Of a stretch of 18,956 nt of DNA, positions 1 through 7,486 are shown in pieces. A program made the position numbers and the translations under genes. The stretch comes from Sva-25 sp037385685 (GTDB taxonomy: Bacteria > Pseudomonadota > Gammaproteobacteria > Chromatiales > Chromatiaceae). The stretch spans positions 1 through 18,956 of the forward strand of contig JARRMW010000027.1 of assembly GCA_037385685.1 (NCBI GenBank). Direction: 5' to 3'. Position 1 is the first letter of the stretch. The number at the start of each line of letters is the position of its first letter. The notes beneath the pieces are model-generated. The model did no database searches and was not told where the DNA came from. It saw only the letters and a program-made list of their open reading frames with translations.

Positions 1-1194
1 TTCGCCATTGTCGATTCTGACAAGCCGCTGCGCGCTCTGGCTTTCAAGATCATGGATGACCGTTTTGGTGCACTCTGCTTCACGCGCATCTACTCAGGCA
101 AGATCGAGAAGGGCATGACAGTGCTGAACACGGCCACCGGCAAGACCGAACGCATCGGACGTATCGTCGAAATGCATGCTGACTCGCGTGAGGAACTTAC
201 CTCAGCGCAGGCTGGTGATATCGTTGCCCTGATCGGCATGAAGAACACCCAGACCGGACACACGCTGTGTGATCCGAACAAACCGGCGACCCTGGAACCC
301 ATGGTCTTCCCGGATCCGGTTATCTCCATCGCGGTCGCGCCGAATGACAAGGGTGCGTCCGAGAAGCTTGGCGTGGCGCTGAGCAAGATGATTGCCGAGG
401 ACCCCTCTTTCCGCGTTGAGACTGACGAGGAGAGTGGTGAAACCATCCTCAAGGGCATGGGCGAATTGCATCTCGATATCAAGATCGACATCCTCAAGCG
501 CACGCACGGCGTCGAGGTCACCGTCGGCAAGCCACAGGTTGCCTACCGCGAAACCATTACCCAGCGTGTCGAGGACAGCTACACCCACAAGAAACAGACA
601 GGTGGTTCCGGTCAGTTCGCAAAGATCGACTACATCATCGAACCTGCCGAAGGCGTCGGTTACGAGTTCGAATCGAAGGTCACGGGCGGTAACGTACCGC
701 GCGAGTTCTGGCCTGCTGTCGACAAGGGCTTCCAGCTCAGTATGACGGAAGGTGTACTCGCGGGCTTCCCGTGTGTCGACATGAGAGTCACGCTGATGGA
801 TGGTGGTTTCCACCCGGTCGACTCGTCTGCGATTGCTTACGAGATCGCAGCCAAGGCGGCGTATCGCCAGTCAGTGCCGAAAGCCGGTCCACAGCTCATG
901 GAGCCGATCATGAAGGTTGATGTCTTCACGCCTGAAGATCACGTCGGGGACGTCATTGGTGACCTGAACCGTCGACGCGGCATGATCAAGGCGCAGGAAG
1001 CCGGGGCGACCGGTGTCCGCGTGAAGGCTGATGCTCCTCTGAGCGAGATGTTCGGCTACATCGGCGATCTGCGTACCATGACATCCGGACGTGGCCAGTT
1101 CTCCATGGAGTTCTCGCACTATGCGCCATGCCCGGCCAACGTGGCCGAGCAGGTCATCAAGGAAACCAAGGAGCGCAAGGAAGCCAAGAAGTAA
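1..1194 (+). CDS. Elongation factor G, second paralogue (EF-G1B-like), 5' truncated
   Basis: This is the C-terminal part of a translational GTPase of the EF-G family; the reading frame is open from base 1, so the G domain lies upstream of the window. About 397 residues remain, starting near the G-domain/domain II boundary and running through domains II to V. Landmarks are the EDPSF and GMGELHL segments of domain III, the domain IV core VAYRETI, and the domain V segment VIGDLNRRRG. It is clearly paralogous to, but distinct from, the str-operon EF-G at 16709. The domain IV tip loop reads GGSGQFAKI here and GGRGQYGHV there, and the second tip loop keeps the functional His (FHPVDSS). The protein ends in a Lys/Glu-rich tail. 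The type matches the second EF-G found beside fusA in many gammaproteobacteria. Whether this one serves translocation, recycling or a conditional role cannot be told from sequence. Confidence 0.95.
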   Translation, partial: FAIVDSDKPLRALAFKIMDDRFGALCFTRIYSGKIEKGMTVLNTATGKTERIGRIVEMHADSREELTSAQAGDIVALIGMKNTQTGHTLCDPNKPATLEPMVFPDPVISIAVAPNDKGASEKLGVALSKMIAEDPSFRVETDEESGETILKGMGELHLDIKIDILKRTHGVEVTVGKPQVAYRETITQRVEDSYTHKKQTGGSGQFAKIDYIIEPAEGVGYEFESKVTGGNVPREFWPAVDKGFQLSMTEGVLAGFPCVDMRVTLMDGGFHPVDSSAIAYEIAAKAAYRQSVPKAGPQLMEPIMKVDVFTPEDHVGDVIGDLNRRRGMIKAQEAGATGVRVKADAPLSEMFGYIGDLRTMTSGRGQFSMEFSHYAPCPANVAEQVIKETKERKEAKK

Positions 1195-1219
1195 CGGCTT
1201 CGTTCCGCACCGGTGATTC

Positions 1220-1243
1220 AAAAGGCAGCCTTGGCTGCCTTTT
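1220..1243 (+). terminator. Rho-independent terminator after the EF-G paralogue
   Basis: A perfect 10-bp stem with a 4-nt loop (AAAAGGCAGC, then CTTG, then its complement) starts 25 bases after the EF-G stop codon. The right arm ends in four T, and the A-start/T-end symmetry could let it work both ways. It ends 21 bases before the next start codon, so the PAP2 gene either has its own promoter inside the EF-G 3' end or depends on read-through. Confidence 0.8.
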
Positions 1244-1264
1244 CCATGTCGGGGAGACAACAGC

Positions 1265-1972
1265 ATGCGTCATTCATCCCTCGGAAATCGAATCGATAGC
1301 GGCGGTTTCGCCCGGCATCACTGGACCTCGCTCGCGCTGACGATCCTTGGCACGGGCCTCGTCTTCTTCATCTTCCTCTCGCACGAGGTGATGGAGGGCG
1401 AGACGTTGCGCTTTGATCGCTGGCTCCTCCTCGCGTTGCGCGCGCCCGGCGCGCCGGATGATCCTCTTGGTCCTGCCTGGGTCGAGGAAATGTTTCGCGA
1501 TTTCACGGCGCTCGGGGGCGTCGGCGTGATGAGCCTGCTGACGCTGGCCTCGTTCGGCTACCTGTGGCTGCTGGGACTGCATCGCGTCGCGCTCTACCTG
1601 CTCTTCGCGATCGCCGGTGGACTGCTGCTCAGTCTGGCCCTGAAGAGCGGGTTTGACCGGCCACGTCCGGACCTCGTGTCGCACGGCTCGATGATCTACA
1701 CCTCGAGTTTTCCGAGCGGGCATTCGATGCTTTCTGCAATCGTCTACCTGACGGGCGGTGCATTGCTGGCCTCAATCCATTCCGTTCGGCGTGTGCGTGC
1801 ATACGTAATCGGTTGCGCGGTGCTGGCGATGCTGCTGGTTGGTTCCAGCCGTGTTTACCTCGGCGTGCACTGGCCAAGCGATGTGCTTGCGGGGTGGGCT
1901 GCCGGTGCGGCCTGGGCAGCGGCATGCTGGCTGCTGGCAGAATGGTTGAAGGAAAAACGCGGCGCCTTGTGA
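1265..1972 (+). CDS. PAP2-superfamily integral membrane phosphatase
   Basis: This 235-residue membrane protein carries the complete PAP2 (type 2 phosphatidic acid phosphatase) signature: K-x6-RP at K127 to R134-P135, PSGH at 150-153, and SR-x5-H-x3-D at S195-R196, H202 and D206. About six hydrophobic segments are visible, near residues 22-40, 88-104, 108-126, 156-171, 178-194 and 205-227. Enzymes of this fold dephosphorylate lipid phosphates or diphosphates at the membrane, for example undecaprenyl diphosphate (BcrC, PgpB) or phosphatidylglycerophosphate; the substrate here cannot be assigned. The ATG at 1265 is preceded by GGGGAGA at good distance. It follows the EF-G terminator directly and converges on the gene ending at 2019. 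Confidence 0.9.
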   Translation: MRHSSLGNRIDSGGFARHHWTSLALTILGTGLVFFIFLSHEVMEGETLRFDRWLLLALRAPGAPDDPLGPAWVEEMFRDFTALGGVGVMSLLTLASFGYLWLLGLHRVALYLLFAIAGGLLLSLALKSGFDRPRPDLVSHGSMIYTSSFPSGHSMLSAIVYLTGGALLASIHSVRRVRAYVIGCAVLAMLLVGSSRVYLGVHWPSDVLAGWAAGAAWAAACWLLAEWLKEKRGAL

Positions 1973-2018
1973 CAGTGCTTCGTTCGGGTTGGCAAAGCGG
2001 GCGCGCCCGGCAGGCGGC

Positions 2019-2345
2019 TCAATCGTAGGGCTCTTCCTCGTCGGCAAGCATGTCTGGCAGTTCGTCGCCCGGCGAATTCCAGTCGTGTCCCCGTGTGTCG
2101 GTGACCTCGGTTCCGTAGTCATCGGCGTTGCCGACGTCCACAGCACCAGCCCAGCTTTCCGGTGCAGCACAGGGCTCGAGGTCCATCTCGTACCAGGCTT
2201 CAAAATCAATTTCCTCGAGAGTGCCATCGAAATCCTGGATCTCGATTGTTTCAGCTTCCTCGTCGATTGCCACGACAACGAATCGCTGGCCCTTGTCGAG
2301 GTGCCTGTACCATTCTTCGATAACGGGTTTGGCTTCGGTTGTCAT
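2019..2345 (-). CDS. Small acidic conserved protein (DUF6763-like)
   Basis: This is a 108-residue, strongly acidic, soluble protein with no signal or membrane segment. The first half (IEEWYRHLDKGQRF, then a stretch on IEIQDFDG and IDFEAWYEM) resembles a small family restricted to gammaproteobacteria that I recall as DUF6763; the name is from memory. The tail is rich in Asp and Glu. I chose the ATG at 2345 because AAGGAG lies 10 bases upstream in the transcript, while the longer frame to 2372 has no such site. A small hairpin (CCGAG/CTCGG, 2363-2379) lies just upstream of that ribosome site. The gene lies 42 bases downstream of the secreted-protein gene on the same strand. Function unknown. 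Confidence 0.75.
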   Translation of the reverse strand: MTTEAKPVIEEWYRHLDKGQRFVVVAIDEEAETIEIQDFDGTLEEIDFEAWYEMDLEPCAAPESWAGAVDVGNADDYGTEVTDTRGHDWNSPGDELPDMLADEEEPYD

Positions 2346-2387
2346 GCTTGGTTCACTCCTTCCCGAGAGCAAAACTCGGAATCGTTT

Positions 2388-2813
2388 TCATTCGATCAGC
2401 AAGGGAGCAGGACTGACTTGCGGATTTGCCTTGCGAAGCTCATCGAAGTAGGGCGGTACATCTTCGCAGCTGTCAATAGCCGTGACATCTCCACAGGGCA
2501 TCTCGACGACTTCCCAGCCGCCTGCACTCTTCTTCATGAGCGCGGTGATGTCTTCGCCTGTGGATTTCCCGCCCTGAACAGGCCGGGTGTGTAACCATGC
2601 CCAGTTACCAGTGACATTCATCCTGACCACTTCAAGGCTGGACTGATCATCATGCTTCTGCCTGATCGCATTCCGCATGGCATCGAGAATAGCCTTGTGC
2701 TCCATTGAGCCGGTAGCTGGTGTGTATATTGTCGGATTGCTGACGTTTTCAGCGACGCTTGATGTCATGACAAGCATTGAGAGCAGACTTGCCAGAAGTA
2801 ACCTCATCAACAT
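2388..2813 (-). CDS. Small secreted conserved hypothetical protein
   Basis: The 141-residue product opens with a signal peptide (MRLLLASLLSMLVM, then a likely cleavage near SSVA-EN), so it should be exported to the periplasm. The mature part starts with a helix-like segment (HKAILDAMRNAIRQ), then a two-strand-like motif ending in NWAWLHTRP, and has two cysteines (CGDVTAIDSC) that could form a disulfide. Small secreted proteins with an 'R/H-KAILDA ... WA' pattern are common in proteobacteria and have no assigned function. The ATG at 2813 has GGAG seven bases upstream in the transcript; a second ATG two codons later is possible. It lies between argE and the acidic small protein gene on the same strand. 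Confidence 0.75.
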   Translation of the reverse strand: MLMRLLLASLLSMLVMTSSVAENVSNPTIYTPATGSMEHKAILDAMRNAIRQKHDDQSSLEVVRMNVTGNWAWLHTRPVQGGKSTGEDITALMKKSAGGWEVVEMPCGDVTAIDSCEDVPPYFDELRKANPQVSPAPLLIE

Positions 2814-2900
2814 GATTCATCTCCATCAGGGCTTCTTTTGAAAGTCTCGTTGATGCAAGCTGTATTGCGCAAATGCTGTTTCATTCGGGATTGACTCTTG

Positions 2901-4079
2901 TCAATGATTGCGCTCTTCAAGGCAAAAACGATGGATGAGTTTCTTCAGGATTGTCACCATGGGTTGCAGGCGCTCGAGTGCGACATATTCATCTGGCTGG
3001 TGTGCCTGGGCGATATCGCCCGGTCCGAGAATCACTGTCTCCATGCCCATGTCATTGAAATAGGGCCCCTCGGTACCGAACGCAACGCATTCAGGAGCAT
3101 GGCCGGTTAGTTCCTCGGCAGCCCTGACAATGGCTGCCGTCGCCGGCGTTTCCATTGGAGGAATGCCATCGAAAAGACGTTCGAGACGAACATCCAGGAC
3201 CGAGTCCTTGAGCTTTTCGACGATGCGCTGCTCGATCTCCGAGTAGAGGTCCTCATAGTCCATGCCTGGGAGGGGACGGAAATCGAACTGCAGTTCACAA
3301 CTGCCACAGATACGGTTCGGGTTGTCGCCGCCATGGATATGGCCGAGATTGATCGTCGGAACATCGACCTCGAACAGCGGATTGCGGTATTGCTGCTGTA
3401 ATTCCGCGCGCCAGGCAAGCAGCTCGGTCATCGCCTTGTGCATCCCTTCCATCGCATTGTTGCCAAGCGCCGGATTACTCGAATGACCGGAATGACCGAC
3501 GATACGAAGGCGCTGGGAATACATGCCCTTGTGCATGCGGATGGGGCGCAGGTTGGTCGGTTCGCCGATCACGACATGCCGCCCGAGATGGCGGGACAGG
3601 TCACGGACCGCGAGTGCGCCGCACATGGTGCTCTCCTCGTCTGCCGTGGCGATGATGGTCAGAGGCTGCCTGAGCCGGGCCAGATCGAGATCACGGACGG
3701 CATCAAGAACGAGTGCGAAAAATCCCTTCATGTCGCAGGTGCCAAGACCATAGAAGCGGTTGTCACGCTCGGTGAGCTTGAAGGGACTCTGGTGCCAGTT
3801 GCTTTCATCGAAGGGCACTGTGTCGGTATGACCTGAGAGCACAAGTCCCTCGGGACCACTGCCCGCGCTTGCGACCAGGTTGTATTTGCCGGGATAACCA
3901 TCGATTGGGAGGATCTCGCTTTTGAAGCCAAGATCGGAAAACCACTGGTCAAGCAGTTCGATGACACCGCGGTTGCCCTGGTCCCATTGCGAGTTGACGC
4001 TGCTGACCGAGGGCGACGCAATGAGTGACTCGAGGCTTTGCTGGATGGTCGGAATACGCATAAATGCTGCCAGTGTCAT
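2901..4079 (-). CDS. argE: Acetylornithine deacetylase (M20 metallopeptidase family)
   Basis: ArgE hydrolyses N2-acetylornithine to ornithine and acetate in linear arginine biosynthesis, in the cytoplasm. At 392 residues it has normal length and the di-zinc M20 residues: H84 and catalytic D86 (SGHTDTVP), D116 (GTCDMKGF), the general base E148 with ligand E149 (DEES), E173 (IGEP), and a C-terminal His in AHQPDEY. The dimerisation lid domain lies between about 185 and 300. The start is uncertain: ATG at 4079 fits relatives best; a GTG at 4094 and an ATG at 4061 are also in frame, and none has a clear ribosome site. Succinyl-diaminopimelate desuccinylase (DapE) is the main alternative, but the ASPSVSS and CDMKGF context favours ArgE. 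The gene is divergent from oxyR. Confidence 0.9.
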   Translation of the reverse strand: MTLAAFMRIPTIQQSLESLIASPSVSSVNSQWDQGNRGVIELLDQWFSDLGFKSEILPIDGYPGKYNLVASAGSGPEGLVLSGHTDTVPFDESNWHQSPFKLTERDNRFYGLGTCDMKGFFALVLDAVRDLDLARLRQPLTIIATADEESTMCGALAVRDLSRHLGRHVVIGEPTNLRPIRMHKGMYSQRLRIVGHSGHSSNPALGNNAMEGMHKAMTELLAWRAELQQQYRNPLFEVDVPTINLGHIHGGDNPNRICGSCELQFDFRPLPGMDYEDLYSEIEQRIVEKLKDSVLDVRLERLFDGIPPMETPATAAIVRAAEELTGHAPECVAFGTEGPYFNDMGMETVILGPGDIAQAHQPDEYVALERLQPMVTILKKLIHRFCLEERNH

Positions 4080-4145
4080 AGAGAGAAAAACCACGCCTAG
4101 TATTTCACGCCGGTGCGATTACGGAAACAGCAGAAGGCGCTTATT

Positions 4146-4169
4146 TCGGGAGTGATCAATATCTCCCGA
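4146..4169. promoter_or_regulatory. Inverted repeat in the argE-oxyR divergent region (argE-proximal)
   Basis: TCGGGAG (4146-4152) and CTCCCGA (4163-4169) form a perfect 7-bp dyad with a 10-base spacer that itself contains the palindrome TGATCA. There is no T run, so it looks more like a protein site than a terminator. It lies 67 bases upstream of the argE start. Regulator unknown. Confidence 0.4.
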
Positions 4170-4193
4170 CGGTATTGCCAGTTATTTCCGAGT

Positions 4194-4228
4194 ATGGACA
4201 AGGTTTGCATCGTGCATGTTCTGTCCAT
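4194..4228. promoter_or_regulatory. Inverted repeat in the argE-oxyR divergent region (central)
   Basis: ATGGACA (4194-4200) and TGTCCAT (4222-4228) form a perfect 7-bp dyad with 21 bases between. It lies upstream of the oxyR -10 element and between the two other dyads. No known operator consensus was recognised. Confidence 0.35.
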
Positions 4229-4237
4229 CGAGACAGA

Positions 4238-4282
4238 CAGCGGATAATCATTAGTCAATTCTTTCAGTCCGCTGTTTATAAT
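4238..4282 (+). promoter_or_regulatory. oxyR promoter with overlapping dyad
   Basis: A perfect -10 element TATAAT lies at 4277-4282, 32 bases before the oxyR ATG, and no good -35 sits at the matching distance. The dyad CAGCGGA (4238-4244) / TCCGCTG (4268-4274), spacer 23, covers the -35 region and abuts the -10. A weak -35 under a dyad is expected where a LysR-type protein autoregulates; that reading is inference. Confidence 0.5.
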
Positions 4283-4314
4283 AGGGTTCAGGGATTTAAT
4301 AACAGGGCTTGCCC

Positions 4315-5229
4315 ATGAATATACGAGACCTGAAATACCTCATCGCCGTCGCCGAGACGAACCACTTTGGCAAGGCTGCCGAACGTTGCTATGTGAGTCA
4401 GCCAACCCTCAGCGGTCAGATCAAGAAACTCGAGGAAGAGCTTGGCGTGACCCTTTTCGAACGCACCAAGCGCTCGGTGTCGATCACGCCGGTCGGTGAA
4501 GAGATCGTCGCGCTCAGTAAAAAGCTCATGGAGCAGGCCGATGCCATCGTGCAACTTGCCAAGGCACATAACAATCCGCTTGCCGGCGCCTTGCGCATCG
4601 GTGTGATCCATACGATCAGCCCCTACCTGATGCCCCTGGTGCTGATGCCGCTCAAGCTGGCGCATCCGGAATTACGCCCTGTACTGACGGAGGAGGTGAC
4701 AGCCAACCTCATGACCATGCTGCACCAGCATCAGCTCGATGCGGCGATCATCGCGACAGACGAGGAAGGGGATGAATACGAAACCATTCGGCTTTTCGAA
4801 GAGCCATTCTGGCTCGCGCACCCCAGCAAGCATCCCATCTACACGAGCGATACGATCAGTTGCCGGGATATCGGTGATCTCGATCTGCTTCTCCTGACGG
4901 AAGATCACTGTCTGGCGCGTCAGATCATGGCATTGCTTCCTCCGCAGGGTGACAAGCGCAGCGAGGAGATGGCGGACCTGCGCGCGGCAAGTCTCGAAAC
5001 CCTGCTCTACCTTGTCGGTGCAGGTTACGGCTCAACACTTGTTCCGGCACTTGCTGTACGTGGTTCCTGGACAACCGACATGGGGGTCATCGCGCGCCAG
5101 ATTGACTGCAAGCGTGCCAGACGCACGGTCAGGCTGATCTATCGAAAGACATTTCCGCGCAAGGCGGCGCTGGAGGCGCTTGTCGAGGTGATACAGGGGT
5201 GTTTGCCGAATACAGTGAAGGTACTGTGA
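4315..5229 (+). CDS. oxyR: OxyR-like LysR-type peroxide regulator lacking the resolving cysteine
   Basis: This 304-residue LysR-type regulator has an N-terminal winged helix-turn-helix (residues 1-60; the YVSQPTLSGQIKKLE recognition region is nearly identical to E. coli OxyR) and a two-lobed regulatory domain. OxyR senses H2O2 through a cysteine and activates antioxidant genes. The peroxidatic Cys is present and falls at residue 199 (EDHCLARQ), as in E. coli. Position 208 is Leu (the segment reads HCLARQIMALLPP), so the Cys199-Cys208 disulfide cannot form. Cys183 and a Cys near the C-terminal LysR segment (QIDCKRA) are the closest alternatives. The ATG at 4315 gives the standard MNIRDL start; an in-frame TTG two codons upstream is less likely. 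No catalase or peroxiredoxin gene is adjacent; argE is divergent and fadD convergent. Confidence 0.88.
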   Translation: MNIRDLKYLIAVAETNHFGKAAERCYVSQPTLSGQIKKLEEELGVTLFERTKRSVSITPVGEEIVALSKKLMEQADAIVQLAKAHNNPLAGALRIGVIHTISPYLMPLVLMPLKLAHPELRPVLTEEVTANLMTMLHQHQLDAAIIATDEEGDEYETIRLFEEPFWLAHPSKHPIYTSDTISCRDIGDLDLLLLTEDHCLARQIMALLPPQGDKRSEEMADLRAASLETLLYLVGAGYGSTLVPALAVRGSWTTDMGVIARQIDCKRARRTVRLIYRKTFPRKAALEALVEVIQGCLPNTVKVL

Positions 5230-5424
5230 TTGCTTGCCACAGCCATCGGTGTTTTTTGAATAGACTGGCAAAGAAAAAGGCACCTTGCTGACGCGGCTTG
5301 CGGGCGTTCCTCGCCATCCTGGCGTCGCGGCATTAGTCTACAGATGTCACCGCCGCTGTCGGAATCAAATCATCGCGTAGCGATACAAAAGATCCAAGTT
5401 GTCATGGGACTGAATAAACAACGG

Positions 5425-5446
5425 TTTCCGGCCCGTGGGCTGGAAA
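5425..5446 (-). terminator. Stem-loop directly after fadD, possible terminator
   Basis: Just past the fadD stop codon the minus strand can fold TTTCC-A-GCC / GGC-C-GGAAA (5446 to 5425), closed except for one mismatch, with a 4-base loop. The sequence after it is only moderately T-rich, so it may be a weak terminator or a 3' protective stem. The rest of the convergent space (5230-5424) shows short dyads (TTGCCA 5234 / TGGCAA 5266; ATCGC 5372 / GCGAT 5380) and no gene. Confidence 0.4.
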
Positions 5447-7117
5447 TCACTTCCCGTACATCTCCCTGAGTTCACGACGAAGAATCTTGCCGACATTGCT
5501 TTTGGGCAACTCTTCCACGAAGACCCAGGATTTCGGACACTTGTAGGCCGAGAGGTTTTCATGGGCATAATCATGAAGCGCCTGCTCCGTCAGACCGGCC
5601 TCCTTCGGGACCACGATAGCCCGCACGGCTTCTGTTGATTTCCCATCACTGACGCCGATCACGCCAGCCTCGAGCACCCCTGGATGCGCGGCCAGCACCT
5701 CCTCGACTTCGTTCGGATAGACATTGAAACCTGATACCAGGATCATGTCCTTGAGCCGGTCGACGATGTGGATAAAGCCTTCTTCGTTCATGGTTGCAAT
5801 ATCACCGGAATGAAACCAGCCATCCTTGTCGATTGCAGCCGCTGTCTCCTCGGGTCGTTGCCAATAGCCTCGCATGACCTGGGGGCCGCGAATACAGAGT
5901 TCCCCGCGTTCGCCGTATGGCAGTTGTCTGTTGTTTTCATCTCGTATGGAGATCTCCGTGGAAGGGATCGGCAGGCCGATAGAACCGTTGTAGCCGTCTA
6001 TATCGAGCGGGTTGATTGCCGCGGCCGGAGCTGTCTCGGTCAGGCCGTAGGCCTCGAGCAACGTGGTGCCAGTGATTTCCTGCCACGGATCCGCTACCGC
6101 TCGCTGCACTGCCATTCCACCCCCGAGAACGATCTTGAGTTTTGAAAAGTCGAGCTTTTCGAAGCCGGGTGTATGCAGCATCGCGTTGAAGAGTGTATTG
6201 ACCCCGGTAATGAAGGAGAAGGGCTCCCGCGAGAGTTCCTTGATAAACGCCGGAAGGTCGCGAGGATTGGTGATCAGCCGGTTCTTGGCTCCCATCTGCA
6301 TCGCAAACAGCGCGTTCGCGAGCAGTGCGAAGATATGGTACATGGGGAGAGCGGTAATGAAGACCTCCTTGCCAGGTACCAGGTCGCTGGCTGTCCATGC
6401 ATGCGCCTGGAGCAGGTTGGCGATCACGTTTTTGTGGGTCAACATGGCACCCTTGGCAACACCGGTCGTCCCGCCTGTGTATTGCAGAAAAGCGATGTCA
6501 TCATGTCCGAGATCGGCATCCTCGAAGCTGTACTTGCCGCGTGTCATCAGGGTCTCCCTGAAGCCTACACTGCCGTCAATGGACCAGGGCGGCACCATTT
6601 TCCTGATGTGCCTGACGACGAAATTGATCAGCAGAGATTTCGGAAAGCCGGCCATATCGCCGATCGATGTCGTGATGACATGCCGGATAGAGGTTTCATT
6701 GATGATCTTTTCGAGGGTATGTGCAAAATTCTCGAGCACCACGATGGCTACTGCGCCCGAATCATTCAGCTGGTGCCTGAGTTCGCGAGCTGTGTAGAGC
6801 GGGTTGGTGTTGACAACGATGAGCCCGGCACGAATGGCGGCGAAGAGTGCAATCGGATACTGCAGCAGGTTGGGCATCATGATGGCGATACGGTCACCGC
6901 GCGACATGCCGAGCACTGTGGTCAGATAGGTCGCGAACTGCGTCACCAGCTGGTCGAATTCCCGGTAGGTCAGGGTCCTGCCGAGATTCTCAAAGGCCGG
7001 CCTGTCGCCGAACTTTGCTACTGATTCCCGGTAGACATCGACCAGTGAATCATAGGTGCTGACATCTATTTCGGCTGGTACATACGATGGGTACCTTTTG
7101 AGCCAGATTTTTTCCAT
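5447..7117 (-). CDS. fadD: Long-chain fatty acid-CoA ligase
   Basis: The enzyme activates free fatty acids to acyl-CoA through an acyl-adenylate, at the inner face of the cytoplasmic membrane, feeding beta-oxidation and lipid synthesis. The 556-residue length is typical of bacterial FadD. Visible adenylate-forming motifs are the phosphate-binding loop YTGGTTGVAKGA at about 213-224, the LEAYGLTET segment, the WFHSGDIA motif, and the FadD signature around DRLKDMILVSGFNVYP, followed by the C-terminal lid ending KSNVGKILRRELRE, which contains the catalytic Lys. The ATG at 7117 fits the family start (MEKIWLKRYP), with a modest GGGA upstream. It converges on oxyR. A terminator-like structure lies on its coding strand about 255 bases upstream. 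Confidence 0.95.
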   Translation of the reverse strand: MEKIWLKRYPSYVPAEIDVSTYDSLVDVYRESVAKFGDRPAFENLGRTLTYREFDQLVTQFATYLTTVLGMSRGDRIAIMMPNLLQYPIALFAAIRAGLIVVNTNPLYTARELRHQLNDSGAVAIVVLENFAHTLEKIINETSIRHVITTSIGDMAGFPKSLLINFVVRHIRKMVPPWSIDGSVGFRETLMTRGKYSFEDADLGHDDIAFLQYTGGTTGVAKGAMLTHKNVIANLLQAHAWTASDLVPGKEVFITALPMYHIFALLANALFAMQMGAKNRLITNPRDLPAFIKELSREPFSFITGVNTLFNAMLHTPGFEKLDFSKLKIVLGGGMAVQRAVADPWQEITGTTLLEAYGLTETAPAAAINPLDIDGYNGSIGLPIPSTEISIRDENNRQLPYGERGELCIRGPQVMRGYWQRPEETAAAIDKDGWFHSGDIATMNEEGFIHIVDRLKDMILVSGFNVYPNEVEEVLAAHPGVLEAGVIGVSDGKSTEAVRAIVVPKEAGLTEQALHDYAHENLSAYKCPKSWVFVEELPKSNVGKILRRELREMYGK

Positions 7118-7371
7118 TGCTGATTTCCCGTTGCTGCAGGTTTCTGCACATGCTCTTCTGCCGTTCTACAGGCGGTTTCGATCAGGTGACATTCTGTTCA
7201 GTGACTACTTTATATCAGACAAAGGCTCCGACGGGATGGCTGCCTTGCGGGGATTTGGACTGCTACCTGGCGGGCAACAGCGTCCTGGCCTTTTCCGGTG
7301 AGGAGGGCCGAGCTGGCTGGGGCCACGTCAGCAGGGAGATTGCGAGCGACCTGATTTCATTTTCCATGGAC

Positions 7372-7426
7372 AAAAAAATCCCTGACCAGGGTCATGTGGG
7401 TAGGCTTGGTTGGATCGGTCAGGGAT
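7372..7426 (-). terminator. T-tailed terminator stem upstream of fadD
   Basis: On the minus strand ATCCCTGACC (7426-7417) pairs perfectly with GGTCAGGGAT (7387-7378), followed by seven T. A smaller stem using CCCT/AGGG directly before the T run, and TGACC/GGTCA pairs inside the loop, compete with the long form. That leaves room for alternative folds. Confidence 0.6.
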
Positions 7427-7486
7427 ATTGAAATTTTCGTGCGACCCGGGATGTGTCTGTTCGATGCACATGCCCGGAGTGCACGA
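7372..7486 (-). ncRNA. Candidate small RNA or fadD leader attenuator
   Basis: Read on the minus strand, a -10-like TATAAA (7493-7488) is followed by a long 5' stem. Its arms are GCACGA with TCGTGC (7481-7486/7437-7442), CCCGGA with CCCGGG including one G-U pair (7473-7478/7445-7450), and CACAT with ATGTG (7467-7471/7451-7455). They are interrupted by one 2x2 internal loop and one bulge, and the apical loop is 11 nt. Next come about ten A/U-rich bases. A second stem of 10 perfect pairs follows (7417-7426/7378-7387) with a C-rich 29-nt loop, then seven T (7378-7372). A 5' stem, an A/U single strand and a T-tailed stem are the classic order of an Hfq-binding sRNA. The -35 element is poor. The same structure could instead be an attenuator in a longer fadD leader. 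Confidence 0.5.

Noticed and set aside
202..813. 203-codon open frame on the minus strand inside the EF-G paralogue
   Set aside because: It lies wholly antisense to a strongly conserved gene, has no family resemblance, and arises from codon bias in GC-rich DNA.
1998..2009. Palindrome CGGGCGCGCCCG between the PAP2 gene and the acidic protein gene, considered as a terminator
   Set aside because: Perfectly self-complementary but with no loop and no T run; in GC-rich DNA it is weak evidence of function.
5234..5271. TTGCCA/TGGCAA pair after oxyR considered as its terminator
   Set aside because: Only six pairs with a 26-base loop, and the T run lies inside the loop rather than after the stem.
5281..5384. 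Cluster of short G/C-rich hairpins in the oxyR-fadD convergent space considered as a repetitive extragenic element
   Set aside because: Each has four or five pairs, they do not match each other, and no second copy occurs in the window.
7056..7431. Short plus-strand open frames upstream of the methyltransferase-like gene
   Set aside because: No ribosome sites, mutually overlapping in different frames, and no family-like sequence.
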